From: Anaeromyxobacter sp.
GTDB taxonomy: Bacteria; Myxococcota; Myxococcia; Myxococcales; Anaeromyxobacteraceae
Assembly (NCBI GenBank): GCA_025360965.1
Contig: JANYBC010000021.1
Coordinates: 22,199 to 86,198, forward strand
Reading direction: 5' to 3'
Length of the DNA stretch: 64,000 nt
The translations under genes were made by a program, and so were the position numbers. Every line of letters begins with the position of its first letter. Position 1 is the stretch's first letter. A model generated the notes under the pieces. It saw only the letters and a list, made by a program, of their open reading frames with translations, did not search any database and was not told the DNA's origin. Below, piece after piece: positions 24,481-32,992 of this stretch.

Positions 24481-26499
24481 ATGGTCCCCCCCGATCCCCC
24501 GGCCGTCGCAGATCCGCAGGCCCCCGCCCCCGCGCCGCCCTCCTCCCCGATCCAGACCCGCGGCGACCTCCCGGCCGTCGCCGAGGCGCCCCACTCGGCC
24601 ACCGAGCAGGCCCGGACCACCCCGCACGGCGGCGCGCTGGCGGCGCTGGCCCTCGGCGCGCTCGGCGTCGTCTACGGCGACATCGGCACCAGCCCGCTCT
24701 ACGCGTTCAAGGAGTGCTTCACCGGGCACCACGGCGTCGAGCCGACGCCAGACAACGTGCTCGGGGTCCTCTCGCTGGTCTTCTGGGCCATGACCTTCGT
24801 GGTCACCTTCAAGTACCTCTCCTTCGTGATGCGCGCCGACAACCGCGGCGAGGGGGGCATCCTGGCCCTCCAGGCGCTGGTCTCGCGCAAGGACCCGAAC
24901 CGGCGCGGCCGCATGGTGCTGCTGCTGCTCGGCCTCTTCGGCGCGGCGCTGCTCTACGGCGACGGGGTCATCACCCCGGCCATCTCGGTGCTCTCTGCGG
25001 TGGAGGGCGTGGCGGTGGCGGCCCCGGCGCTGACCCCGCTGGTGGTGCCGCTCACCGTGCTGCTGCTGGCCGGCCTCTTCCTCATCCAGCGCAGCGGCAC
25101 GGCGCGGGTCGGCGCCGTCTTCGGACCCATCATGCTGGTCTGGTTCGCCGTCATCGGGGCCCTGGGCGTCCACGGCATCCTGCGCGACCCCTCGGTGCTG
25201 GTGGCGGTCAACCCGGTCCATGCCGTCCGCTTCTTCGGCCAGAACGGCGGGCACGGCTTCCTGGTGCTGGGCGCGGTGGTCCTCTGCATCACCGGCGGCG
25301 AGGCGCTCTACGCCGACATGGGCCACTTCGGGAAGCGCCCCATCCGCCTGGCCTGGCTCACCGTCGCCATGCCGGCGCTGATGCTCAACTACTTCGGGCA
25401 GGGGGCGCTGCTGCTGCACGAGCCGGCCGCGCGTGAGAACCCCTTCTACCTGCTGGCGCCCTCCTGGGCGCTCTACCCGCTCATCGGCCTGGCCACCCTG
25501 GCCACCATCGTGGCCTCGCAGGCGCTCATCTCCGGGGCCTTCTCGCTGACCCACCAGGCGGTGCAGCTCGGCTACTGCCCGCGCGTCACCGTGAAGCACA
25601 CCTCGACCACCGAGATGGGCCAGATCTACATCCCCGAGGTCAACTGGGCCATCGGCGGCGCCTGCATCGCGCTGGTGCTCGGCTTCAGGAGCTCCTCCAA
25701 CCTGGCCGCCGCCTACGGCATCGCCGTGACCGGCACCATGAGCATCACCACGCTGCTCTTCCACCGCGTCATGCGCGACATCTGGCGCTGGCCGCGCTGG
25801 CAGAGCTGGCCGCTCACGGTGGCCTTCCTGGCGGTCGACCTGAGCTTCTTCGGCGCCAACGTCGTCAAGATCGAGGAGGGGGGCTGGTTCCCCATCGTCG
25901 CCGCCATCGTGGTCTTCGCCTTCATGTCGACCTGGAAGCGGGGCAGGGCGTTGCTGGCGGCCATGCTGCGCGACGCCGGCCTGCCGCTGGAGCTCTTCCT
26001 CGCCGACGTGGCGCGGCGCAAGCCCCTCCGAGTCTCGGGGACGGCGATCTTCCTGACCTCCAACCTCGGCAGCGCGCCGCCGGTGATGCTCCACCACCTC
26101 AAGCACAACAAGGTGCTTCACGAGCGGGTCATCCTGGTCTCGGTCCTCACCGAGGAGGTCCCGGCCGTGCCCGAGCCCGAGCGGGTGGTCTCTCGTGACC
26201 TGGGCTTCGGCTTCTTCCAGGTGGTGGCCCACTACGGCTTCATGGAGCAGCCCAACATCCCGGCGCTGCTTGAGTCGCTGGCGACGCGCGAGGGGGCCGG
26301 GGCCCGGCTCGAGGTGAAGCCGCTGGAGGTCTCCTACTACCTGGGACGCGAGACGCTGCTGGCGACCGGTTCGGCCAGCCTGGCCACCTGGCGCAAGAAG
26401 CTCTTCATCATCATGTCGCGCAACTCGGCGACCGCCAGCGCCTTCTTCGGCCTGCCGCCCAACCGGGTGGTGGAGCTGGGGGCGCAGATCCAGCTGTAG
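24481..26499 (+). CDS. kup: KUP-family potassium transporter
   Basis: ALGVVYGDIGTSPLYAFKECF, GEGGILALQAL, ITGGEALYADMGHFGKRPIRLAW. Confidence 0.96.
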   Translation: MVPPDPPAVADPQAPAPAPPSSPIQTRGDLPAVAEAPHSATEQARTTPHGGALAALALGALGVVYGDIGTSPLYAFKECFTGHHGVEPTPDNVLGVLSLVFWAMTFVVTFKYLSFVMRADNRGEGGILALQALVSRKDPNRRGRMVLLLLGLFGAALLYGDGVITPAISVLSAVEGVAVAAPALTPLVVPLTVLLLAGLFLIQRSGTARVGAVFGPIMLVWFAVIGALGVHGILRDPSVLVAVNPVHAVRFFGQNGGHGFLVLGAVVLCITGGEALYADMGHFGKRPIRLAWLTVAMPALMLNYFGQGALLLHEPAARENPFYLLAPSWALYPLIGLATLATIVASQALISGAFSLTHQAVQLGYCPRVTVKHTSTTEMGQIYIPEVNWAIGGACIALVLGFRSSSNLAAAYGIAVTGTMSITTLLFHRVMRDIWRWPRWQSWPLTVAFLAVDLSFFGANVVKIEEGGWFPIVAAIVVFAFMSTWKRGRALLAAMLRDAGLPLELFLADVARRKPLRVSGTAIFLTSNLGSAPPVMLHHLKHNKVLHERVILVSVLTEEVPAVPEPERVVSRDLGFGFFQVVAHYGFMEQPNIPALLESLATREGAGARLEVKPLEVSYYLGRETLLATGSASLATWRKKLFIIMSRNSATASAFFGLPPNRVVELGAQIQL

Positions 26500-26509
26500 G
26501 GTCGCGGCA

Positions 26510-27475
26510 CTAGACGAACAGGCTGCTGAGCGAGTCGCCGCCGTGGATCCGCCTGATCGCCTCGGCGAAGAGCGGGGCGCAGGAGAGGGCGCGGATCTTG
26601 GTGCAGGCGGCCGCGGTCGGCGAGAGCGGGATCGAGTCGGTGACCACCACCTCCTCGATGGGGCTCTTCTGGATCCGCTCCACGGCCGGGCCGGAGAGCA
26701 CGGCGTGGCTGGCGTAGGCGAAGACCCGGGCCGCGCCCTTGTCGACCAGCGCGTTGGCAGCCTGGGTGAGCGTGCCGGCGGTGTCGATCATGTCGTCGAG
26801 CAGCACGCAGGACTTACCGGCGACGTCGCCGATGACGTTGAGCACCTCGGCCACGTTGGCCTTCAGGCGCCGCTTGTCGACGATGCAGAGGGCGGCGCCG
26901 AGCCGCTTGGAGTAGGCGCGGGCGCGCTCCACGCCGCCGGCGTCCGGGGAGACGATGACCAGGTCGTCCGACTTGCCCTCGAACCGCTTGCGCATGTGGT
27001 CGAGCAGGACCGGGGCGGCGTAGAGGTGGTCGAAGGGGATGTTGAAGAAGCCCTGGATCTGCCCGGCGTGCATGTCCATCGAGACCACCCGGGTGGCGCC
27101 GGCCGCCTCGAGCAGGTCGGCCACCAGCTTGGCGGTGATGGGGCTGCGCGAGGCGACCTTGCGGTCCTGCCGGGCGTAGCCGTAGTAGGGGAGGACCGCG
27201 TTGATGGTGCCGGCCGAGGCGCGCTTGAGCGCGTCGATCATGATCAGCAGTTCCATCAGGTTGATGTTGGCGTCGGCGCAGGTCGACTGGATGATGTAGG
27301 CGTCCTGCCCGCGGATGTTCTCGCCGATCTCCACCTGGATCTCGCCGTCCGAGAAGCGGCCGACCATGGCCGGAGAGAGCGGGCGCCCCAGGGTGGAGGC
27401 GATGGCCTCCGCCAGCTTGCGGTTCGAGTTGCCGGCGAAGAGCTTGTAGTCAGGCCTGGACCCGTTGACGGACAT
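26510..27475 (-). CDS. prs: Ribose-phosphate pyrophosphokinase
   Basis: [42 protein letters not shown]. Confidence 0.96.
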   Translation of the reverse strand: MSVNGSRPDYKLFAGNSNRKLAEAIASTLGRPLSPAMVGRFSDGEIQVEIGENIRGQDAYIIQSTCADANINLMELLIMIDALKRASAGTINAVLPYYGYARQDRKVASRSPITAKLVADLLEAAGATRVVSMDMHAGQIQGFFNIPFDHLYAAPVLLDHMRKRFEGKSDDLVIVSPDAGGVERARAYSKRLGAALCIVDKRRLKANVAEVLNVIGDVAGKSCVLLDDMIDTAGTLTQAANALVDKGAARVFAYASHAVLSGPAVERIQKSPIEEVVVTDSIPLSPTAAACTKIRALSCAPLFAEAIRRIHGGDSLSSLFV

Positions 27476-27594
27476 CAGCACCCCCTCTGGAGGAGCCGCC
27501 TCAATAGCAGACCGGGGCGACCGCCGTCGACGGCCACGTGGAGGCGACGCCAGCCGGCCCACCGGCGGGCCGGTGAGGGCGCCGGAGAGGCTGC

Positions 27595-27900
27595 TCAACC
27601 ACCGTGCAGGTGCCCCTCGGTCCCGGCAGGGCGGCCGGCCGGGGCGCGGTGGGTCTCGGCCTGGTAGGCGGCCAGGATGGCCCGCTCGAAGCGCTCCCGG
27701 GTCTCGGCGTTGAGCGGGTGGGCCACGTCCTTGAAGGTCCCGTCCTTGCGCCGCTTGGCCGGCATGGCGACGAAGAGCGCGGTGGCGCCCTGGATGACCT
27801 TGAGGTCGCGGATCACGAAGCAGCCGTCCAGCGTGACGGTGACGTAGGCCCTCAGCTTCTCCTCGTCGACCGGGTAGACGCGGACCTCGGTGATCTCCAT
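27595..27900 (-). CDS. spoVG: SpoVG-family protein
   Basis: [64 protein letters not shown]. Confidence 0.95.
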   Translation of the reverse strand: MEITEVRVYPVDEEKLRAYVTVTLDGCFVIRDLKVIQGATALFVAMPAKRRKDGTFKDVAHPLNAETRERFERAILAAYQAETHRAPAGRPAGTEGHLHGG

Positions 27901-28766
27901 GACGACACTCCAGGCTGCCGCGTCACCGTACGCGCCAGGTGGACCTCCAGGTCCGGCCCGGCCGCCGCGCTCAGCGCCTTCGCCGCGCGCCGGGCAGTGG
28001 CCCGGCTGGCGAAGAGTCCAAGGACGGTGGGGCCGCTCCCGGACATCAGCGTCGCGGTGGCGCCGACGGCGGTGAGCCGCCCCATCAATCGATCTAAGGG
28101 GGGATGGCGAGCCACGCAGGGGGGCTGGAGGTCATTCCCCAGAAGGGTCGGTCGCCAGCGAGATGCGCGAGCCAGGGGCGGGACCGGGCGGGCGCCCCGA
28201 TCCTCGTCCAGCCAGCGGTAAGCCTCTGCAGCGCGGATGGCCAGTGATGCAGCGCGCGGATAGAGGAGGACGAGGTGGAGCGGCGGTACCGTGGCCGGCC
28301 GGAGCTGCTCGCCGCGGCCGGCGGCCCAGGCCGGGCCGGGGCCGAGGAAGAAGGGGACGTCGGAGCCGATCGAGAGGGCGACCTCGGCCAGCGCGGCGGC
28401 GTCGTGGATGCGGAAGGCGCGGGCCAGGCAGCGCAGCACCGCCGCGGCGTCCGAGGAGCCGCCGCCGAGGCCGGCGGTGATGGGTGTCCGCTTCTCGATG
28501 CCGATGGCGATGGCGCGGTCGACCGAGAAGCGGCGCCGGAAGGCCTCCGCGGCGCGGGCCGCCAGGTTGCCTTCGCCGTCGAGCTCGCGGTGGCCGGGGA
28601 CCTTGCAGGTGACCGGGCCGGGCCGGGCGCCGACGCGAACCTCGACGCCGTCGCCGAGGTCGAGCGGGACGAGGAGCGTTGAGAGGTCGTGGTAGCCGTC
28701 GGCGCGCGGCGGGCCGACCCGCAGCACCAGATTGACCTTGGCCGGCGCGGTGGTGAGGAGGCGCAC
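27852..28766 (-). CDS. ispE: 4-diphosphocytidyl-2-C-methyl-D-erythritol kinase
   Basis: [59 protein letters not shown] start; 3' end overlaps spoVG by 49 nt. Confidence 0.93.
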   Translation of the reverse strand: MRLLTTAPAKVNLVLRVGPPRADGYHDLSTLLVPLDLGDGVEVRVGARPGPVTCKVPGHRELDGEGNLAARAAEAFRRRFSVDRAIAIGIEKRTPITAGLGGGSSDAAAVLRCLARAFRIHDAAALAEVALSIGSDVPFFLGPGPAWAAGRGEQLRPATVPPLHLVLLYPRAASLAIRAAEAYRWLDEDRGARPVPPLARASRWRPTLLGNDLQPPCVARHPPLDRLMGRLTAVGATATLMSGSGPTVLGLFASRATARRAAKALSAAAGPDLEVHLARTVTRQPGVSSWRSPRSASTRSTRRS

Positions 28767-28778
28767 CGGTTTTCTCTA

Positions 28779-29165
28779 TCACGCCGGCGCAAGCCGGAGC
28801 GGCGCGAGGCCGGCCAGCTTCGAGAAGATCCGGTCCTCGGTGAGCAGGTCGGCGCCGAGGTCCAGAACGCACTGGGCCACGTGGGCATCCGGCGTCGAGA
28901 CGGCCAGGCCACGCTGGCCGAGCGAGGCCCGCAGGCGGCCGACCCGGTACCAGTGGGCGCGGTCGGCCGGCACCAGCGGCAGGTCGTCGAGGAGCGAGGT
29001 CAGGGCCCGCCGATCCGAGGCCGAGAGCCGGCCGCTCAACAGCTCGCCGGCCACGATGGGCGGGAGGTGGACGCGCCGCTCGTCGAGGGCCTGCTGGACC
29101 AGCTCCGACCCCCCGCCGGCCAGGAAGGAGATCCAGCTCGAGGTGTCAATGACGAGGGCGTTCAC
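28779..29165 (-). CDS. PIN-domain toxin (VapC-like)
   Basis: NALVIDTSSWISFLAG, GELLSGRLS, TPDAHVAQCVLDLGADLLTEDRIF; GTG start inside the upstream antitoxin ORF. Confidence 0.88.
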   Translation of the reverse strand: MNALVIDTSSWISFLAGGGSELVQQALDERRVHLPPIVAGELLSGRLSASDRRALTSLLDDLPLVPADRAHWYRVGRLRASLGQRGLAVSTPDAHVAQCVLDLGADLLTEDRIFSKLAGLAPLRLAPA

Positions 29166-29382
29166 GGGAGGCCTCGAGGTCCAGCTCGATCCGGAGCTTG
29201 CCGCGAAGGGCCCGCGCCTTGGACGCCGCGGACGCGCGGCGGACCAGCTCGAGTCCCTCGACGAGGGTCTCGGTGATCCCCTTCTTGGTGACCCGGCGGG
29301 CGCGATCCAGCAGGTCGACCGGGAGGTTGGCGGTGACGCGGCGGGTCCGGGGTAGCGGGCGGGTGCGCATGGCGTCATTCAT
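29146..29382 (-). CDS. Cognate antitoxin-like protein (VapB/RHH-type)
   Basis: RRVTANLPVDLLDRARRVTKKGITETLVEGLELVRR resembles a ribbon-helix-helix; overlaps the PIN gene by 20 nt. Start codon uncertain (29400, 29382 or 29370). Confidence 0.75.
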   Translation of the reverse strand: MNDAMRTRPLPRTRRVTANLPVDLLDRARRVTKKGITETLVEGLELVRRASAASKARALRGKLRIELDLEASRERPRH

Positions 29383-29397
29383 ATCATCGTATGAATG
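29376..29397. promoter_or_regulatory. Inverted repeat CATTCATA-tcatcg-TATGAATG, candidate TA operator
   Basis: 8-bp perfect arms, 6-bp spacer, overlapping the antitoxin start. Confidence 0.65.
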
Positions 29398-29493
29398 CAT
29401 CGGCAATGCCAGCCAGCCCCCCTCTACGGCCCCTCCTGCGCGACGCCTCGAGGAGCTCCACCCCACTCGGCCGCGCGTGTACCATGGCGGCCC

Positions 29494-30027
29494 ATGACCG
29501 CCCCGTACCGCACCGAGGTCCTCCTCTCCGCCGAGCAGATCCAGGCCCGCATCGCCGAGATGGGCAAGGAGATCGCCCGCCAGCACACCGGCAAGCGGCT
29601 CATCTGCGTCGGGGTGCTCAAGGGGAGCTTCATGTTCCTCGCCGACCTGGTCCGCGCCATCCCGCTCCCCGAGCTTGAGGTCGACTTCATCGGCGTCTCC
29701 TCCTACTCCGGTACCGAGACCACCGGCGTGGTCCGCATCACCCACGATCTGGCCCGCAGCATCCAGGGCGAGGACGTGCTGCTGGTCGAGGACATCGTCG
29801 ACACCGGCCTGACGGTTCGCTACCTGCTCGACAACCTCGCCACCCGCCACCCGCGCACCTTGAAGGTGGCTGCGCTGCTGGAGAAGCCGGCCCGCGCCAA
29901 GGTGCACGTGCCGATCGACTACAAGGGCTTCACCATCGAGGACAGGTTCGTGGTCGGCTACGGCCTCGACCACGACGGCCGCCTGCGCAATCTGCCCCAC
30001 GTGGCGCTGCTGCAGCTGCCGGCGTAG
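29494..30027 (+). CDS. hpt: Hypoxanthine phosphoribosyltransferase
   Basis: VLKGSFMFLADLVRAI, VLLVEDIVDTGLTV, VVGYGLDHDGRLRNLP. Confidence 0.95.
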   Translation: MTAPYRTEVLLSAEQIQARIAEMGKEIARQHTGKRLICVGVLKGSFMFLADLVRAIPLPELEVDFIGVSSYSGTETTGVVRITHDLARSIQGEDVLLVEDIVDTGLTVRYLLDNLATRHPRTLKVAALLEKPARAKVHVPIDYKGFTIEDRFVVGYGLDHDGRLRNLPHVALLQLPA

Positions 30028-30042
30028 CGCGCATCGGCCCGG

Positions 30043-30061
30043 CCGGCGCCCCGGGCGCCGG
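30043..30061 (+). terminator. Hairpin 3' of hpt
   Basis: CCGGCGCC-ccg-GGCGCCGG followed shortly by CTTCTTCTTC; imperfect T-tract. Confidence 0.4.
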
Positions 30062-30228
30062 GCCCCAGGCCTTCTTCTTCACGCGGCGCGGCGACCAGGA
30101 AAGATCCCGTCGATCCGGCGGTTTGGAAAAAGCGATTCCGCGCCTGTCAGATCCGTCCCGGTCCCTTGTCGAGACTTCAGAAGGCGCGAACCACCAACCA
30201 GCGCCGCCGAACTCGAAAGGGAGAGACC

Positions 30229-30396
30229 ATGACCACCACCAGCAACACCCCGAAGTTCACCGTCCGCTCCAGTTCCTCCGGCCTCCGCGCCCTCTTCATC
30301 GCCGCCCTCTGCGCCTTCATCGTCACCACCTTCCTGGTCGACCTGAACCGGGGCGCCGCCCCGTCGGGCAACGCGCAGGTCGAGCAGCGCACCTAG
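30229..30396 (+). CDS. Small single-TM hypothetical protein (55 aa)
   Basis: SD-like AAAGGGAGAGA before the ATG; hydrophobic LRALFIAALCAFIVTTFLV. Confidence 0.55.
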   Translation: MTTTSNTPKFTVRSSSSGLRALFIAALCAFIVTTFLVDLNRGAAPSGNAQVEQRT

Positions 30397-30397
30397 C

Positions 30398-30570
30398 GCC
30401 GCGACCCAGGCAAGATGCCTACTGCGAGAGCCGATCCTCTCGCTGCGGCAGGCGGCCTCGTCGGTCCGCTGCTCAGCGTAGATCTACCGCGCTTCCGCTG
30501 CTCCCTCCTCGGGCGCCAGCCTCGCTTCGGTCTCGGCCCTCTCGTCAAGTCATCTTGCCTGGGTCGCGGC
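30398..30570. repeat. 173-bp palindromic element with 20-bp perfect terminal inverted repeats
   Basis: GCCGCGACCCAGGCAAGATG (30398-30417) and its exact reverse complement (30551-30570); perfect GTAGATCTAC palindrome near the centre (30478-30487). Confidence 0.8.
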
Positions 30571-30575
30571 TCTAG

Positions 30576-30923
30576 CAGGCTGTTGAAGAATGGCCCCTCG
30601 GCCCCGGCTGACCCCTCAAGCGGGCCGGCGGGGCTCCATCGCGCTCGCCATGGCCGTTGGCCAGGTCGCTGAGCCTGGCCGGCTGGTTGTTGCCCTTGCG
30701 CGCCAACCTCGCTTCCGGGTCGGTCGTGGACTGGTGGGTCTCGTTGGATCGCTTCTGGCCGTGGAAGTTCACGGTCGGGTTGCCGCGGTCGTCGCTCATC
30801 AGCGTGGCGGCTTTGGCGGTGCTCACGATCTCGGCGAGGGCCTTGATGCGCCGCAGGGGGTGGTCGGCTGGGACCCGCCGATCGAGCCTGTCGATCCTTC
30901 GGACCGGCTTTCTCAACAGCCTG
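30576..30923 (-). mobile_element. Internally deleted IS5/IS4-superfamily transposase remnant (MITE-like) with terminal inverted repeats
   Basis: Left CAGGCTGTTGA (30576-30586), right TCAACAGCCTG (30913-30923). ORF joins transposase N-terminus (RVPADHPLRRIKALAE) to the FHGQKRSNETHQSTTDPEARLARKG segment. Confidence 0.85.
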
Positions 30924-32177
30924 TTAGCGCGCGGGCCCTCTTCGCGGACCTGCCGGATGGCGCCTTACCAATTCCTCTGAGGCCATCTCCACTTCCGCCG
31001 GATACAGTTTGGGGAAGAAGTACGGCACGGTTTCCGCTGGAAAGCCCAAGCACAGTGGCCCCTTGGGGGTTGAGGACTGAAGCAGACCACGGGCTACCAA
31101 CTCCGAGACGATGCTGCGGCCAACTCTTTCCCCGGTCCCAGTGATCCTCGCTGCCTCTCCACGCTGAACCTCGCCACGAGCCAGAACGTCGAGCAGGAGG
31201 CGACCCGCTTCGCGGCGAAGTTCCCTGCGGCTCACCAAGCGCTCCACGTACCCGCCGAGACGGGCCTCGAGCCCCGCAAGTTCCAACAGGCCTGCCATGA
31301 AGTCGATCTGGTCGGTGGCCGTCTCCAGAAAGAACCGGCAGAAGGCCACCAGCCGCGCGTTCGACATGTTCCCGCGTCCGTCCAGGTCCCCCTGCCGCGG
31401 GGAGTCGGCGGCGTTCAGGGCGGCGAAGTAGGCGCTGCGGTTGCGCCCCAGGCCACGGGACATGGTCCAGAGCCCGTGCCCGTCCACGCCGCACCGCGAG
31501 AGGTAGGCGTGGGTGAAGAGCCGGCAGACCCGCCCATTGCCGTCGAGGAACGGGTGGATCCAGGAGAGGCGGTGGTGCGCCGCCGCCGCCGCTACAACCC
31601 GCTGCGCGGCCCCTCCGAGACGGTCCGGGCTGTATTCCTGCTGGAATCGTTCGAGGAACGTGCGGAGTTCTTCTGGTTCCGGCGGGAGGTGGTCCTGGAT
31701 GGCCACCTGGCGGTCCCGGAGGCGGCCGGGTTCCACCTCGATCCGCGTTCCGTCGGGCGCGGCGAGGCCCCGAAACTCGGCTGGCATCCGGTGGTAGAAC
31801 TCACCGTGGATCCACTCGAGGAACGCTGGTGCAGTTGGGTCCAGGGCCGGTTCCGCTTCCAGGCGGCGGTCGATCAGCTCCTGGACCTCAAGGTGCGCCA
31901 GGGCCTCGAGCTGGAGCGCACGCTTGGCGGGATCCGCAGCGTAGTCCCGCCGGAGGGCGCGCTCCACGTCGACGGGATGCGTGTTGTGGCCCTCGATGAG
32001 GTTCGAGTAGTAGCCGTTCATCTGGCGGAGTGCGGCTGCGAGCGGCCGACGCAACTCCGGCCGCAGTGATCCCCCAAGCGCGGCCGCCCCCTGCAGGACG
32101 CCAACTCCAAGCTCCGAGAGACTGCCCGACGGATCCTCTGGAATGTACGGAGTCAAGCGATCGGCGGGACTGATCAT
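30924..32177 (-). CDS. Fic-family protein (putative AMP transferase)
   Basis: Fic motif HPFLDGNGRVCR; N-terminal SNLIEG matches the SxxxE(G/N) inhibitory motif; C-terminal winged-helix-like region. Confidence 0.9.
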   Translation of the reverse strand: MISPADRLTPYIPEDPSGSLSELGVGVLQGAAALGGSLRPELRRPLAAALRQMNGYYSNLIEGHNTHPVDVERALRRDYAADPAKRALQLEALAHLEVQELIDRRLEAEPALDPTAPAFLEWIHGEFYHRMPAEFRGLAAPDGTRIEVEPGRLRDRQVAIQDHLPPEPEELRTFLERFQQEYSPDRLGGAAQRVVAAAAAHHRLSWIHPFLDGNGRVCRLFTHAYLSRCGVDGHGLWTMSRGLGRNRSAYFAALNAADSPRQGDLDGRGNMSNARLVAFCRFFLETATDQIDFMAGLLELAGLEARLGGYVERLVSRRELRREAGRLLLDVLARGEVQRGEAARITGTGERVGRSIVSELVARGLLQSSTPKGPLCLGFPAETVPYFFPKLYPAEVEMASEELVRRHPAGPRRGPAR

Positions 32178-32427
32178 GGGCTGCCATCATGCCGATCTCA
32201 ATGCCGATCTGCAAGGCTGTAACTTACTGCCAAACAACGATATTATGGAGTTTACGCGTCTGTTAACGCGTCAGTCGTGCCGATCTTAATGCCGATGTCT
32301 AGTGGAGCCAACCGGATAGACACACATGCGTGATACCAAGTGCCCGCGGCGAGCATACGGCTCGGCCCCGCACCGAACCCGTAGGAGGGGTCAGCCGGGG
32401 CCGGGGCGGTCACCCTTCGACAGCCTG

Positions 32428-32913
32428 CTACCCCAGCAGCCCGCGCTCGCGGGCCAGCTCGCCCAGCTTCGCCTTGACCCGCTCGAACCGCTTCATCAAC
32501 GTGGCCGGGTCGACCGCCGTGCCCTCGGCGGCCAGCACCTCGGCCACCTCGCTCCAAGAGAGCTGCTGGTCGATGCGCAGCACCAGCAGCGAGCGGTCCT
32601 CCTTGCTGAGCGCCTGGCGCAGCTCATCGAGTGCCTGGCGCTGCCGCTCCACCACCACCACCGACCTCGTCCGGATCGAGTCGGCCAGCGCCGAGGCCTG
32701 GCCGCTCGAGAGCCGCTGGCCGCGGAAGCCGGGCAGGCCGGTCCAGACGTTCTCCGACCACTGCGAGAAGGCGTCGGCGGCGTCCTCCTCGACGCGCAGC
32801 ATGGAGCGCAGGTAGCGCAGGATGGCCGGGCCGAGCGCCTCGATGAGCGCGGTGGCGGCGCCGTCGGGGCCGTCCGCTGCGAGCCGTTCGCGTACCTGCT
32901 GGTAGAGCTCCAT
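32428..32913 (-). CDS. ECF sigma-70-like protein, possibly shortened in region 2
   Basis: ILRYLRSMLRVEEDAADAFSQWSENVW...ALDELRQALSKEDRSLLVLRIDQQLSWSEVAEVL resembles sigma2/sigma4. Confidence 0.65.
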   Translation of the reverse strand: MELYQQVRERLAADGPDGAATALIEALGPAILRYLRSMLRVEEDAADAFSQWSENVWTGLPGFRGQRLSSGQASALADSIRTRSVVVVERQRQALDELRQALSKEDRSLLVLRIDQQLSWSEVAEVLAAEGTAVDPATLMKRFERVKAKLGELARERGLLG

Positions 32914-32992
32914 GGCGGCGATGGTATCGACTCGGCCCGGCCTCGGCCACTTCAGCGACAGGCCCGCCGCGCCGGGGTAACATCGCGCCATC

